NCBI GenBank assembly: GCA_963783445.1
Contig: CAWANP010000002.1
Location: 62,001 to 126,000, forward strand
Direction of reading: 5' to 3'
Length of the DNA: 64,000 nucleotides
DNA from: CAWANP01 sp963783445
Lineage (GTDB): Bacteria; Chloroflexota; Anaerolineae; JAAYZQ01
Each line of letters opens with the position of its first letter. Within the stretch, counting starts at the first letter, position 1. The notes below the pieces were generated by a model, which had not been told where the DNA came from, did not search any database, and was given only the letters and a program-made list of their open reading frames with translations. Below are positions 8,247 through 16,184 of this stretch, piece after piece. Both the position numbers and the translations under genes were made by a program.

Positions 8247-8654
8247 ATGGCATTCTTCAAGGACAGCGACCAGCTCTACGCCGTCGCTGAGGACCTTCTG
8301 ACCCGCGTGCAAGAGCAGGTCCCCAGCGCCTCGGACAGCATCGCCAAGTCGCACCTGGTCATCCGCCTGGCGACGACCGATCCCCTGAGCGAATTTACCC
8401 TGAATGGTCGAAAGCGGCCCGTTCAGATCACCTATGGTCCCAACCGGTTGCGGCCGACGCTGGACCTCAAGCTAACGGCCGACACGCTGCACAAGGTCCT
8501 GCTGGGCGAGTTGGGTCTATCAAAAGCTGTGACCAGCGGGCAGGTGGATACGCGCGGTCCGGTCCTAAAGCTCAGGGCTTTGGCCGACCTCTTTCGCGCG
8601 GGACAAAAGATCTATCCCCAGGTCCTGCGCGACCACGGCCTGCTGCCCGAGTAA
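8247..8654 (+). CDS. SCP2 sterol-carrier domain protein
   Basis: The 135-residue protein consists almost wholly of an SCP2-like fold: an N-terminal helix, a strand region (HLVIRLATTDP, EFTLNGRKRPVQITYG), DLKLTADTLHKVLLGEL and a C-terminal helix (GPVLKLRALADLFRAGQKIYPQVLRDHG). SCP2 domains hold fatty acyl chains or sterols in a hydrophobic tunnel and act as soluble lipid carriers. It follows the acyltransferase by 17 bases and precedes the wax ester synthase, so a role in presenting acyl groups is a fair inference. The SCP2-thiolase fusion seen in some taxa is absent. Confidence 0.8.
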   Translation: MAFFKDSDQLYAVAEDLLTRVQEQVPSASDSIAKSHLVIRLATTDPLSEFTLNGRKRPVQITYGPNRLRPTLDLKLTADTLHKVLLGELGLSKAVTSGQVDTRGPVLKLRALADLFRAGQKIYPQVLRDHGLLPE

Positions 8655-8793
8655 TCGCTCCTGCCGGGTCACTGACCCGGCAGGCTGGAACTCGCTTGGT
8701 GCTTCAGACCTCGGAGGTCTGCCTGCCTTTGAGACTGAAGGGGTGCTGAAACGCCTACCACTAATCGCTCCTGCTGGGCCCGTGACTCGGCAG
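8652..8793. repeat. Palindromic repeat cluster with an internal 32-base duplication
   Basis: TAATCGCTCCTG followed by a GC-rich palindrome occurs at 8652-8683 and, with changes, at 8762-8793. The first copy forms a perfect 10-bp stem (CTGCCGGGTC, loop ACT). A 7-bp stem, CAGACCT-CGG-AGGTCTG, lies at 8705-8721. The cluster fills most of the 205-base gap between the SCP2 gene and the wax ester synthase gene, and may break or attenuate transcription. Confidence 0.65.
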
Positions 8794-8826
8794 TCCGGCT
8801 GCCTAGCAGCACGTCCTGTTTGCAGT

Positions 8827-8852
8827 AGGCGCTTCAGCGCCGTGAAACGAGA
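8827..8852 (-). repeat. Dispersed repeat copy, inverted relative to 4447-4472
   Basis: AGTAGGCGCTTCAGCGCC and its flanks are the reverse complement of the repeat at 4447-4472. It ends within 10 bases of the WS/DGAT start codon. Confidence 0.6.
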
Positions 8853-8859
8853 GACCAAG

Positions 8860-10524
8860 ATGGCCAAAGTGCCGCTCTCCAACATAGACACAGCGTGGTT
8901 CCGCATGGAAGACCCCACCAACTTGATGATGATCACGGGGGTGATGGTCTTTGGCGCGCCGCTGGACTATGATCGTTTGAGGGCGACCCTGGAACACGGG
9001 CTGCTGCGCTTTGACCGCTTCCGGCAGCGGATCGTCCGTTCCTGGTTGCCCGGAGGTGGGTACCATTGGGTGGATGACCCCGATTTCGACATCGGCTATC
9101 ACCTCCAGCGAGCTTCTCTCCCCCCGCCAGGCGACCAAGCCGCGCTCCAGGACACCGTCAGTTTGCTGGCCAGCACCCAGATGGAGATGACCAGGCCCCT
9201 GTGGCAGTTGCATTTGGTGGATGGTTACGGCCAGGGCTGCGCGCTCATTTGCCGCTTGCACCACAGTATTGCCGATGGGCTGGCGCTGGTTCACGTGCTG
9301 CTGTCGCTGGCCGATGCCGAGCCCGACGCGCCCTGGCCCGTGCTACAGCCTCGGCCAATGGCTCCGGGCCGTGGCTCACGGCGGGGCCGGCTGGCCCGCC
9401 CGCTTCAGTCGACCTGTAGGACCGCGGGCCGCTTCGCCAACCTGCTGCCGCACCGGGGCCGCGAGAAAGGCACCAGCCCAGCACCAGCCCTGGACCCGGT
9501 TCGGCTGGCAGCCGGGGGTGCCACTGCCCTGGGCAAACTGGTCCTGCGCTGGCCCGATCCCCGGACAGCCTTCAAGGGCGAATTGGGTGTGCCCAAGCGG
9601 GCCGCCTGGTCGGAGTCGCTCGTACTGCAGGACGTCAAAGCAGTTGGCAAAGAGCTGGAGGGAACCGTCAACGACGTGCTGCTGACAGCTATGGCCGGTG
9701 GCCTGCGGCGCTATTTGCTGGGCCGGGGCGAGGCGGTGGATGGACTCGATTTCCGGGCCATCGTGCCCGTCAACTTGCGCCGGCCCGGGACTGAGGAGGA
9801 GTTGGGCAACAAATTTGGCCTGGTCTTTCTGGCGCTGCCCATCGGGATCCAGGATCCCACGGCTCGCCTGTACGAACTCAAGCGGCGCATGGATGGCCTC
9901 AAGGACTCCCTGGAGCCGCCCGTTACTTATGCTATTGTGCACTTGATCGGAGGGGCTCCCGTCAGCCTCCAGGATCTGGTGGTGGACATCTTTGAGACCA
10001 AGGGCACGGCCGTGATGACCAACGTCATCGGGCCGAAAGAGCAGCTCTACCTGGCCGGCGCGCCCCTGGATGCGATGATGTTCTGGGTGCCGCAGTCGGG
10101 CCGCCTGGGCCTGGGCGTCAGCATCCTGAGTTATGCGGACCGGGTCTGGCTCGGCGTCATCACCGATGAGGGCCTGGTGCCCGATCCGGAGGCCATTGTC
10201 GCCGAGTTTCACACAGAATTTGACGAGTTGATGGCCATGGCTCGAGGGGGAAAAAGGATGACGACGATCAAAGAGATGATGGCGATGCTCGATGGTGCGC
10301 TGCAGACCGTAGACACGATGCTGGAGGAACAGGCATCCGAGGAGGCAGCGGCGCCTGAACCAGCCGCCAATCACGATGGGCGAAGGTCTCCGACCGAACC
10401 CAGGACCGAGCCCGCAGCGGCACCAAATCGCTGCGGCGCGCTGACCAAAGCCGGCAATCCGTGCAAGAATCGTGCCCTGCCCGGTTCCGAATACTGCCGC
10501 ATGCACCAGCCGGCAGAGGCGTAG
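8860..10524 (+). CDS. WS/DGAT: wax ester synthase / diacylglycerol O-acyltransferase
   Basis: A 554-residue bifunctional acyltransferase that uses acyl-CoA to make wax esters or triacylglycerol at the inner membrane face. The N-terminus reads PLSNIDTAWFRMEDPTN; the catalytic HHxxxDG motif is His134-His135-Ser-Ile-Ala-Asp139-Gly140. C-terminal family motifs follow (TVNDVLLTAMAGGLRRYL, AIVPVNLR, VMTNVIGPKEQLYLAG, SYADRVWLGVITDEG). After about residue 470 an extension ends in Cys525-x9-Cys535-x10-Cys546-x2-His549, the same spacing as in the PlsC protein. The start is placed where homology begins; the ribosome binding site is weak. It is the last enzyme of a likely storage-lipid route. Confidence 0.9.
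   Translation: MAKVPLSNIDTAWFRMEDPTNLMMITGVMVFGAPLDYDRLRATLEHGLLRFDRFRQRIVRSWLPGGGYHWVDDPDFDIGYHLQRASLPPPGDQAALQDTVSLLASTQMEMTRPLWQLHLVDGYGQGCALICRLHHSIADGLALVHVLLSLADAEPDAPWPVLQPRPMAPGRGSRRGRLARPLQSTCRTAGRFANLLPHRGREKGTSPAPALDPVRLAAGGATALGKLVLRWPDPRTAFKGELGVPKRAAWSESLVLQDVKAVGKELEGTVNDVLLTAMAGGLRRYLLGRGEAVDGLDFRAIVPVNLRRPGTEEELGNKFGLVFLALPIGIQDPTARLYELKRRMDGLKDSLEPPVTYAIVHLIGGAPVSLQDLVVDIFETKGTAVMTNVIGPKEQLYLAGAPLDAMMFWVPQSGRLGLGVSILSYADRVWLGVITDEGLVPDPEAIVAEFHTEFDELMAMARGGKRMTTIKEMMAMLDGALQTVDTMLEEQASEEAAAPEPAANHDGRRSPTEPRTEPAAAPNRCGALTKAGNPCKNRALPGSEYCRMHQPAEA
10385..10395 (+). repeat. GGTCTCCGACC repeat copy inside WS/DGAT
   Basis: The longer shared unit GATGGGCGAAGGTCTCC, followed by GACCGA and CCCA, recurs at 11862-11889 between genes. 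Here it is translated just before the zinc-like module. Confidence 0.6.
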
Positions 10525-10539
10525 TTACCTCAGCGATGC

Positions 10540-10703
10540 GGATTCCCGCCTGCGCGGGAGTGACAGGTTGCCGCTCGGCCCAGTGGAGTGAGCATCCTCA
10601 GATGCGAGCGGTCTGCGATGCCAGAGTCATGGATTCCCGCTTGCGCGGGAATGACAGGCTTCCGCCCTCCCCAGTGGAGAGAGCATCCTCAGATGCAAGC
10701 GGT
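10540..10703. repeat. Two direct copies of a 73-base repeat
   Basis: Copies at 10540-10612 and 10631-10703 are equal in length and differ at 9 positions. Each begins GGATTCCCGC, holds the GCGCGGGA palindrome and ends CATCCTCAGATGC(G/A)AGCGGT. The ATTCCCGC...GCGGGAATGACA core resembles a widespread family of intergenic palindromic repeats. They fill the gap between the convergent WS/DGAT and queA genes and may act as a bidirectional terminator. Confidence 0.8.
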
Positions 10704-10732
10704 TTCTATCCCTCGCCGCAAGGACCAATCCC

Positions 10733-11845
10733 TCACACCAGGAACATCGCGTCTCCAAAGGAGAAAAAACGATAGCCTTCGTCGATGGCCTCCTGGTAGG
10801 CAGCCATGATCAGGTCCCGCCCGGCAAAAGCCGAGACCAGCATCAGCAGGGTGCTGCGGGGCAGGTGAAAGTTGGTGATCATGGCCTCCACGGCGCGGAA
10901 GGGGTAGCCCGGGTAGATGAACAGGGCGGTGGTCCCGCTGTAAGCTTGGACCGTCCGCCAGGCGCATACTGCCCCCTCGGGCGCGCAGCCGTTTGGGCCG
11001 GGGGTGCCACTGCCCGTCGCCGCTGATTCCAGTGCCCTCACCGCCGTAGTGCCCACGGCTACCACGCGCCGTCCCGCCAGGCGGGCCTGGTTGACCTGGT
11101 TGGCCACGGGCGCGGTCAGCTCGTACCACTCGGTGTGGATCTGGTGGTCCTCCACCCGTTCCTCCTTGACCGGGCGGAAGGTGTCCAGGCCAATGTGCAG
11201 CGTGATAAAGGCCATCTCCACCCCCATCCGTTTCAGGTCCACCAACAGCTCGGGGGTGAAATGTAGCCCGGCCGTGGACGAGGCCACCGAGCCCTCTGTC
11301 CGGCCATAGACGGTCTGGTAGCGTTCCTCATCGGCCAGCGGCTCGTGGATGTAGGGCGGGAGCGGTACCACACCCAACTCGTCGAGTACAGCCTGGACCG
11401 GCCGCTGAAAGCGTACCAGTCGCCCCCCGGTTTCTGTCTCGGCCACGATTTCCGCCGAAAGCCCTGACGATGGATGCCCGATACCCTGCCCCAGTTGCCC
11501 TGAATTGCCAGCTGCGCGCAGCTCGATGCGTGTCCCAGGTCTCAGCTTTTTCCCCCGGGCCAGGGCTTCCCAGGTGAACTCGTCGCGCTGGGTCAGGAGG
11601 AGCAACTCGACGGCGCCGCCGGTCCCTGCCTTGCGGCCAAAGAGCCTGGCGGGGATGACGCGGGTCTGGTTGAGGACCAGCAGATCGCCTGGTACCAGAT
11701 ACTCACCGATGTCGCTGAAGATGCGGTGCTCGATCTGGCCCGTGTCGCGGTGGACGACCATCAGCCGTGAAGCGTCGCGGGGCTCGATGGGCGTCTGTGC
11801 GATGCGGTCCGGGAACAGCTCGTAGAAAAAGTCGTCGGTCCTCAT
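10733..11845 (-). CDS. queA: tRNA preQ1(34) S-adenosylmethionine ribosyltransferase-isomerase QueA
   Basis: This 370-residue cytosolic enzyme transfers the ribose of S-adenosylmethionine to preQ1 at tRNA position 34, giving epoxyqueuosine. Family motifs are all present: DFFYELFPDRIAQTPIEPRD at the N-terminus, DLLVLNQTRVIPARLFG, GTGGAVELLLL, FTWEALARGKKLRPG, PLPPYIH, YQTVYGRTEGSVASSTAGLHFT, THHIG-like TLHIGLDTF, HTEWYEL, VGTTAVRALE, FRAVEAMITNFHLPRSTLLMLV and the end RFFSFGDAMFL. It is slightly longer than the usual 340-350 because of inserts near 120 and 290. It is the last gene of a minus-strand run, 94 bases after miaB; that gap holds palindromic repeats. Confidence 0.96.
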   Translation of the reverse strand: MRTDDFFYELFPDRIAQTPIEPRDASRLMVVHRDTGQIEHRIFSDIGEYLVPGDLLVLNQTRVIPARLFGRKAGTGGAVELLLLTQRDEFTWEALARGKKLRPGTRIELRAAGNSGQLGQGIGHPSSGLSAEIVAETETGGRLVRFQRPVQAVLDELGVVPLPPYIHEPLADEERYQTVYGRTEGSVASSTAGLHFTPELLVDLKRMGVEMAFITLHIGLDTFRPVKEERVEDHQIHTEWYELTAPVANQVNQARLAGRRVVAVGTTAVRALESAATGSGTPGPNGCAPEGAVCAWRTVQAYSGTTALFIYPGYPFRAVEAMITNFHLPRSTLLMLVSAFAGRDLIMAAYQEAIDEGYRFFSFGDAMFLV

Positions 11846-11861
11846 GGGGCAGTTCTCTTAT

Positions 11862-11925
11862 GATGGGCGAAGGTCTCCTGACCGAGCCCACCCGGCTGCG
11901 GTCGGGAGACCTTGCCGAACAGGAG
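11862..11925. repeat. Palindromic repeat pair between miaB and queA
   Basis: GATGGGCGAAGGTCTCCTGACC and then GGTCGGGAGACCTTGCC... face each other in an inverted arrangement (GGTCTCCTGACC at 11872-11883, GGTCGGGAGACC at 11900-11911). The right half continues GAACAGGAG, like the in-gene copies at 6812 and 7068. This untranslated copy shows that the repeat is a DNA element in its own right. Confidence 0.65.
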
Positions 11926-11939
11926 GGCAGGAAGAGACC

Positions 11940-13373
11940 CTACAACACAGATCCCTGCATGGACCACGGACCGGTGCGCGTGATGCGTACAGTGGCCAAC
12001 TGTCCGGTCCAGTCCTCATCATCCACTTTGAAAAAGACCAGCTTATTGGTCCGGGTCCGGCCCCGCCACTTGCCTTTGTGCCGTCCTTCGACCAGCACTT
12101 CCACAGTCTGGTCCAGCAGCCGGGCATTGATCTCGCCCACGATCCGTTTCTGGAGATCATCGATGGCCTTGCGGCGGCGTTCCTTTTCCGCGGGTGGGAC
12201 GTCGTCGGGCAGCCGTTCAGCGGGTGTGCCCGGCCGGGGGGAGTAGGCGGCGACGTGGACCATGTCGAAGCACAGTTCCTCCAGCAGCCGATAGGTTGCC
12301 TCGAACTGGGCCCCGGTCTCGCCCGGGAAACCGACGATGACGTCCGTGGCCAGGCCCAGCCCCGGCACGCCCGTCGATCCAGGCGCTGCGGCTTTGACGG
12401 ACAGGGTCCGGCGGATCTGGCCCACCAGAAACCGGTACTGCTCGACGGTGTAGCCCCGGCTCATGCGCCGCAGCACAGCATCATCTCCAGACTGGAGGGG
12501 AAGCTCGATGTGCTCGCATACCTTGGGCAGCCGGGCAACGGCCTCGATGAGGCGGTCTGTCATGTCCGCCGGATGGGAGGTCAGGAAGCGGATGCGTTCC
12601 AGCCCCTCCATCTCATGGATCGCCTCCAGCAGGTCGGCCAGGTCTGGGGGCCGGTTCGTCCCGCTGTCCTCCTCTGGCCCGCCCTGTTTGTTCCCCTCCT
12701 GGCCAGGGGCCGGGTTCAGAGCGGGAGGAGCCAGGGAGGGCAGGTCGTGGCCGTAGGAATCCACGTTCTGCCCCAGCAGGGTGACCTCTTTCACCCCTCG
12801 CAGGGCCAGGCCCTGCACCTCGGTCACGATCTCGTCCACGGGACGGCTGACCTCAGGCCCCCGCCGTAGCCGGACGATACAGTAGGTGCACAGGTGGTCA
12901 CAACCCTGGCTGATGGGGACACCGGCGGCGACCGGTAGGGTGGTATCCGGGATTGGCTGGTTGGGTTTTGCTGCTTGGGACCCAGCAGCCAGGGTTCGGC
13001 AGCTAGGATCGGGCCGCGGACCGGCGGCTACCTGCTCCCTGGCCAGGTCCAAGACCGCCGGAATGTCCGATGGTTTGATGAATGCATCCACAAAGGGATA
13101 GCGGGCTTGTAGGGCCGGGATTTCATCAACATAACACCCCATCAGTACTAGACGGAGGTCCGGCCGGCGCCGCTTGAGGCCCTGGAGCGAGGTGAGCCGG
13201 CCCACCACCTTGTCCTCGGCGCTCTGGCGGACGACGCAGGTATTGAGCAGGATCAGGTCGGCGTCTTGGGGCTGGCTGGCCTCGCTGTAGCCGAGCGCTT
13301 CCAGTTCTTCTGCTGCCTGGCGAGAGTCCGCAAAGTTCATCTGGCAGCCGATAGTCCACAGGTAATAGTACAC
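11940..13373 (-). CDS. miaB: tRNA-2-methylthio-N6-dimethylallyladenosine synthase MiaB
   Basis: This radical SAM methylthiotransferase adds the methylthio group to modified A37 in tRNA. The UPF0004 domain holds Cys10, Cys46 and Cys80, which bind the auxiliary iron-sulfur cluster. The radical SAM motif is Cys158-x3-Cys162-x2-Cys165 (GCDHLCTYC), then TLLGQNVDSYG and IELPLQSGDDAVLRRMSRGY. The C-terminal TRAM domain includes LVEGRHKGKWRGRTRTNKLVFF. At 477 residues it carries low-complexity inserts near 120-150 and 215-245. It starts 3 bases after the rmlC stop, so the two are probably co-transcribed. Confidence 0.96.
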   Translation of the reverse strand: MYYYLWTIGCQMNFADSRQAAEELEALGYSEASQPQDADLILLNTCVVRQSAEDKVVGRLTSLQGLKRRRPDLRLVLMGCYVDEIPALQARYPFVDAFIKPSDIPAVLDLAREQVAAGPRPDPSCRTLAAGSQAAKPNQPIPDTTLPVAAGVPISQGCDHLCTYCIVRLRRGPEVSRPVDEIVTEVQGLALRGVKEVTLLGQNVDSYGHDLPSLAPPALNPAPGQEGNKQGGPEEDSGTNRPPDLADLLEAIHEMEGLERIRFLTSHPADMTDRLIEAVARLPKVCEHIELPLQSGDDAVLRRMSRGYTVEQYRFLVGQIRRTLSVKAAAPGSTGVPGLGLATDVIVGFPGETGAQFEATYRLLEELCFDMVHVAAYSPRPGTPAERLPDDVPPAEKERRRKAIDDLQKRIVGEINARLLDQTVEVLVEGRHKGKWRGRTRTNKLVFFKVDDEDWTGQLATVRITRTGPWSMQGSVL

Positions 13374-13376
13374 GGT

Positions 13377-13934
13377 TTAGCCGGCCCCAGGGGTGCTGAC
13401 GGCTTCTGCAAGAAGCGGCAGTTGAGCATCCTTCAGCGACAGGATCGGATCCGCGATCGGCCAGTGGATCCCGATGTCAGGATCTTTCCACACAATGCCT
13501 CGCTCAAGCTCCGGTGCGTACTCTTCCGTTACCTTGTACAGGACGTCTGCCTCCTCGCTGAGCACACAAAAACCGTGGGCAAAGCCAGCTGGCACGTAGA
13601 GCATTTGGAGCGTCTCGGCCGAAAGTACCTGGCTGACCCACTGGCCATAGGTCGGGGACTCTGGGCGGATGTCCACGGCCACGTCAAAGATCTCGCCCCG
13701 CAGCGCCATGACCAGTTTCCCCTGAGCCTTGGGCGGCTTTTGGAAGTGCAGCCCGCGGAGCACCCCTTGCTGCGAGTGGGATAAGTTGACCTGGGTAAAT
13801 GCTTGTGGGATGCCGTTGGCCGCAAAGTCGGATCTCTTGTACAGCTCCCTGAAGAATCCACGGTCGTCGGCGTAGGTCCGCGGCTCGATGAGTATAACGT
13901 CCGGTAGTCTCAGTTGTTGGAATTGAAAGGGCAT
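13377..13934 (-). CDS. rmlC: dTDP-4-dehydrorhamnose 3,5-epimerase
   Basis: A 185-residue cupin enzyme of dTDP-rhamnose synthesis. Typical motifs are RTYADDRGFFRELY, the catalytic His in GVLRGLHFQ, GEIFDVAVDIRPESPTYGQW, LYVPAGFAHGFCVLSEEADVLYKVTEEY and a final DPDIGIHWP. The start at 13934 has GGAG five bases upstream; an upstream in-frame codon at 13955 is less likely. rmlA, rmlB and rmlD are not beside it, but a sugar-nucleotide epimerase lies upstream in the same gene run. Confidence 0.93.
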   Translation of the reverse strand: MPFQFQQLRLPDVILIEPRTYADDRGFFRELYKRSDFAANGIPQAFTQVNLSHSQQGVLRGLHFQKPPKAQGKLVMALRGEIFDVAVDIRPESPTYGQWVSQVLSAETLQMLYVPAGFAHGFCVLSEEADVLYKVTEEYAPELERGIVWKDPDIGIHWPIADPILSLKDAQLPLLAEAVSTPGAG

Positions 13935-13985
13935 GTCTCCATCCTGATGGATCACGGCCAGGCCGGTGGTCGCGGCGGGCCGGTC

Positions 13986-15368
13986 TCATAAGCGGCGTAG
14001 GATCTCGCGGGCGGCGAGCAGCCCGGAGGCTGATGCCTGGACCAGCCCGCGGGTCACACCTGCCCCGTCGCCCGCGGCAAAGAGATTGCGCACTTCTGTC
14101 TCCAGGTCGGGGGTCAGCTCGAGGCGTGACGAATAGAATTTGGCTTCAACGCCGTAAAGCAGGGTATGGCGCGAGGCGACGCCGGGCGCCACCAGGTCCA
14201 GGGCGTCGATCATCTCCAGAAGGTTGACCACGTAACGGTGTGGGAGTACAAGGTTCAAGTCGCCCGGGGTCGCCTCTTTCAACGTGGGCCGGGTGATGCA
14301 CCTGTTCAGGCGCTGGTTGGTGGTGCGCCGGCCTGCGCGCAGATCTCCCAAACGCTGGACCATGATCCCGCCGGAGAGCAGATTGGCCAGGCGGGCGATG
14401 TGCTTGCCGTAGGCAATGGGTTCCTTGAAAGGCTCGGTAAAGCTCTTGCTGACCAGCAGGGCAAAGTTGGTGTTCTCTGTCCGCTGGTGGGCGTAGGAGT
14501 GGCCGTTCACCGTCATAACGTCGCCGGCCCACTCGGTGACGACCTCGCCATAGGGGCAGACGCAAAAGGTACGCACTCGGTCGTCGAAGGAGCGCGAAAA
14601 ATAGAGAAACTTGGGTTCGTAGAGCAGGTCGGTCAAGGGCTGCATGATATGGGCCGGCAGCTCAACGCGCACACCAATGTCCACCGGGTTGATGCTCAGG
14701 CCGAGCTTGAGGTCGCGGGCGAGTTTTGTCAGCCAGTCGGCTCCTTCGCGTCCTGGGGCGACGATGACGTGTGGGGCGGTCAGCGTCTTTCCGCTGGCCG
14801 TCTCCACACCGGTGACGGCTCCATCCTTGGTCAGGATGCGGGCCACATTGGTGCGGGTACGGACCTCAACTCCCCGGCCAACCAACTCCAGATACATGGC
14901 GCCCAGGATGTCGCCGCTCCGTTCAGTGCCCAGGTGCCGGATGGGGTAGTGTTGCAGTCTGAGTCCGGCCAGCGAGGCCTGGCGAGCAACTTTTTCGATT
15001 TGGTCCAGGTCGCCACTGTAGGGCTCGCCGTCGGCGCCAAAGTGAACCCACAGGGCGTCCACTTGCTCTACCAACTCCCTGGCTTCGTCCTCGCCTCGAA
15101 TATCGGCCAGCAGACCTCCAACTTGGGTGGTAAGGGTCAATTTCCCGTCGCTAAAGGCGCCGGAGCCGCCCCAACCGGTCATCAGGGCACAGGTGGCGCA
15201 CTGCATGCAGCGTCCCTTTTCGCGCGACGGGCAGCGGCGCTGGTCCAGGGACGGTCCCTTGTCGAGCATTAGCACCCGGGCTCCCGGTGTCCGGGTCAGC
15301 TCCAGCGCGGCAAAGATCCCGGCAGGACCCGCCCCGACGATGATGACGTCATACTCTGACTGGCTCAT
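13986..15368 (-). CDS. FAD-dependent dehydrogenase (COG2509-like)
   Basis: A 460-residue flavoprotein. The N-terminal dinucleotide fold has IIVGAGPAGIFAALEL, and VLMLDKG gives the acidic end of the second strand. A cysteine-rich stretch, RCMQCATCALMTGWGGSGAFSDGK, is typical of this uncharacterised dehydrogenase group. ETASGKTLTAPHVIVAPGREG and the C-terminal LFAAGDGAGVTRGLVQASASGL close the FAD site. The reaction is unknown; related proteins are annotated as NAD(FAD)-utilising dehydrogenases. The start at 15368 has GGAGG 7 bases upstream. Confidence 0.85.
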   Translation of the reverse strand: MSQSEYDVIIVGAGPAGIFAALELTRTPGARVLMLDKGPSLDQRRCPSREKGRCMQCATCALMTGWGGSGAFSDGKLTLTTQVGGLLADIRGEDEARELVEQVDALWVHFGADGEPYSGDLDQIEKVARQASLAGLRLQHYPIRHLGTERSGDILGAMYLELVGRGVEVRTRTNVARILTKDGAVTGVETASGKTLTAPHVIVAPGREGADWLTKLARDLKLGLSINPVDIGVRVELPAHIMQPLTDLLYEPKFLYFSRSFDDRVRTFCVCPYGEVVTEWAGDVMTVNGHSYAHQRTENTNFALLVSKSFTEPFKEPIAYGKHIARLANLLSGGIMVQRLGDLRAGRRTTNQRLNRCITRPTLKEATPGDLNLVLPHRYVVNLLEMIDALDLVAPGVASRHTLLYGVEAKFYSSRLELTPDLETEVRNLFAAGDGAGVTRGLVQASASGLLAAREILRRL

Positions 15369-15473
15369 GGTGTATCCTCCACTGCCCATAACTCGTGAGT
15401 GAGGCGCCTGCTACAGAGCAGCAAGTCCTAGCCCTGCCGCCCAATCGCCGGCTGGGCGAGGAATGGCGCCAGA

Positions 15474-16184
15474 TCAGGCTGGCCCATTCGAGGCGATGAC
15501 CAAGATTGGCATCCACCTAGTCAAGTCGGCCTCTATCCTGCCCGCTGGCAGCACCGATTTCTCCAGCAACTCCCGCGCCTCGACGCGGGTATAGCCGGCC
15601 CGCAGCGATTCATAGTAACCGCCGTAGCCCAAATAGCTGCCAAGGGGCAGGCTCACGAAGGGAATGCTGCCGCAGGCAAAGAGTCGTTGGGCCAGGGACG
15701 CCTCGCGGCAAAGGTCAGCAATATAGTAACGGCCGCCCGGCGCCAGTACGCGGGCGATCTCGTCCAGAATGCGCACAGGAGCGACCCAATGGTGCAGTGC
15801 AAAGGAGCTAAGGACCAGGTCGAAACTCCCGCTGGCAAAGGGCAAGCAATGCCCGTCGGCCTGAGGCCAGAGTCCCCGCCCATCTAGCCCTGAATGGATG
15901 GCCTGGTCCCTGGCCAGCTCGACCATGGGGGCCGCCAGATCAAGGCCGACTATCCGCAGAGCCGGACGGTTCTGGGCTATGGCCAGAGCCACCCTGCCCG
16001 GACCGGTACCCAGGTCGAGGCAAGTGCCTTGCGAAACACCCAGGGCGAGGGCGCCTGCCACAATGCGGCGATGGGCGGCGCGCATCAGGGGCAGCCGGCT
16101 GATCAGGCTGTAGAACCGGGAAACAGTACCGGACTCGATGGCCGAGATCTCGGGCACACGGGCGGACAGGTTCAGGTACTTCAT
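15474..16184 (-). CDS. Class I SAM-dependent methyltransferase (UbiE/type 11-like)
   Basis: This 236-residue methyltransferase has motif I TCLDLGTGPGRVALAIA, the acidic motif II IVGLDLAAPMVELARDQA, and FDLVLSSFALHHWVAPVRILDEIARVL, ending APGGRYYIADL. The fold is clear but the substrate is not; membrane quinones, lipids and small molecules are all seen in this family. The start is taken at 16184, where ATGA overlaps the stop of the upstream epimerase, so the two are translationally coupled. Confidence 0.85.
   Translation of the reverse strand: MKYLNLSARVPEISAIESGTVSRFYSLISRLPLMRAAHRRIVAGALALGVSQGTCLDLGTGPGRVALAIAQNRPALRIVGLDLAAPMVELARDQAIHSGLDGRGLWPQADGHCLPFASGSFDLVLSSFALHHWVAPVRILDEIARVLAPGGRYYIADLCREASLAQRLFACGSIPFVSLPLGSYLGYGGYYESLRAGYTRVEARELLEKSVLPAGRIEADLTRWMPILVIASNGPA

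Noticed and set aside
8661..8683. Intrinsic terminator between the SCP2 and WS/DGAT genes
   Set aside because: The 10-bp stem is perfect but no T-run follows, and related palindromes repeat nearby, so it is listed as a repeat.
9376..10506. 376-codon frame antisense to WS/DGAT
   Set aside because: WS/DGAT on the plus strand is certain from its motifs; the antisense frame is a product of high GC.
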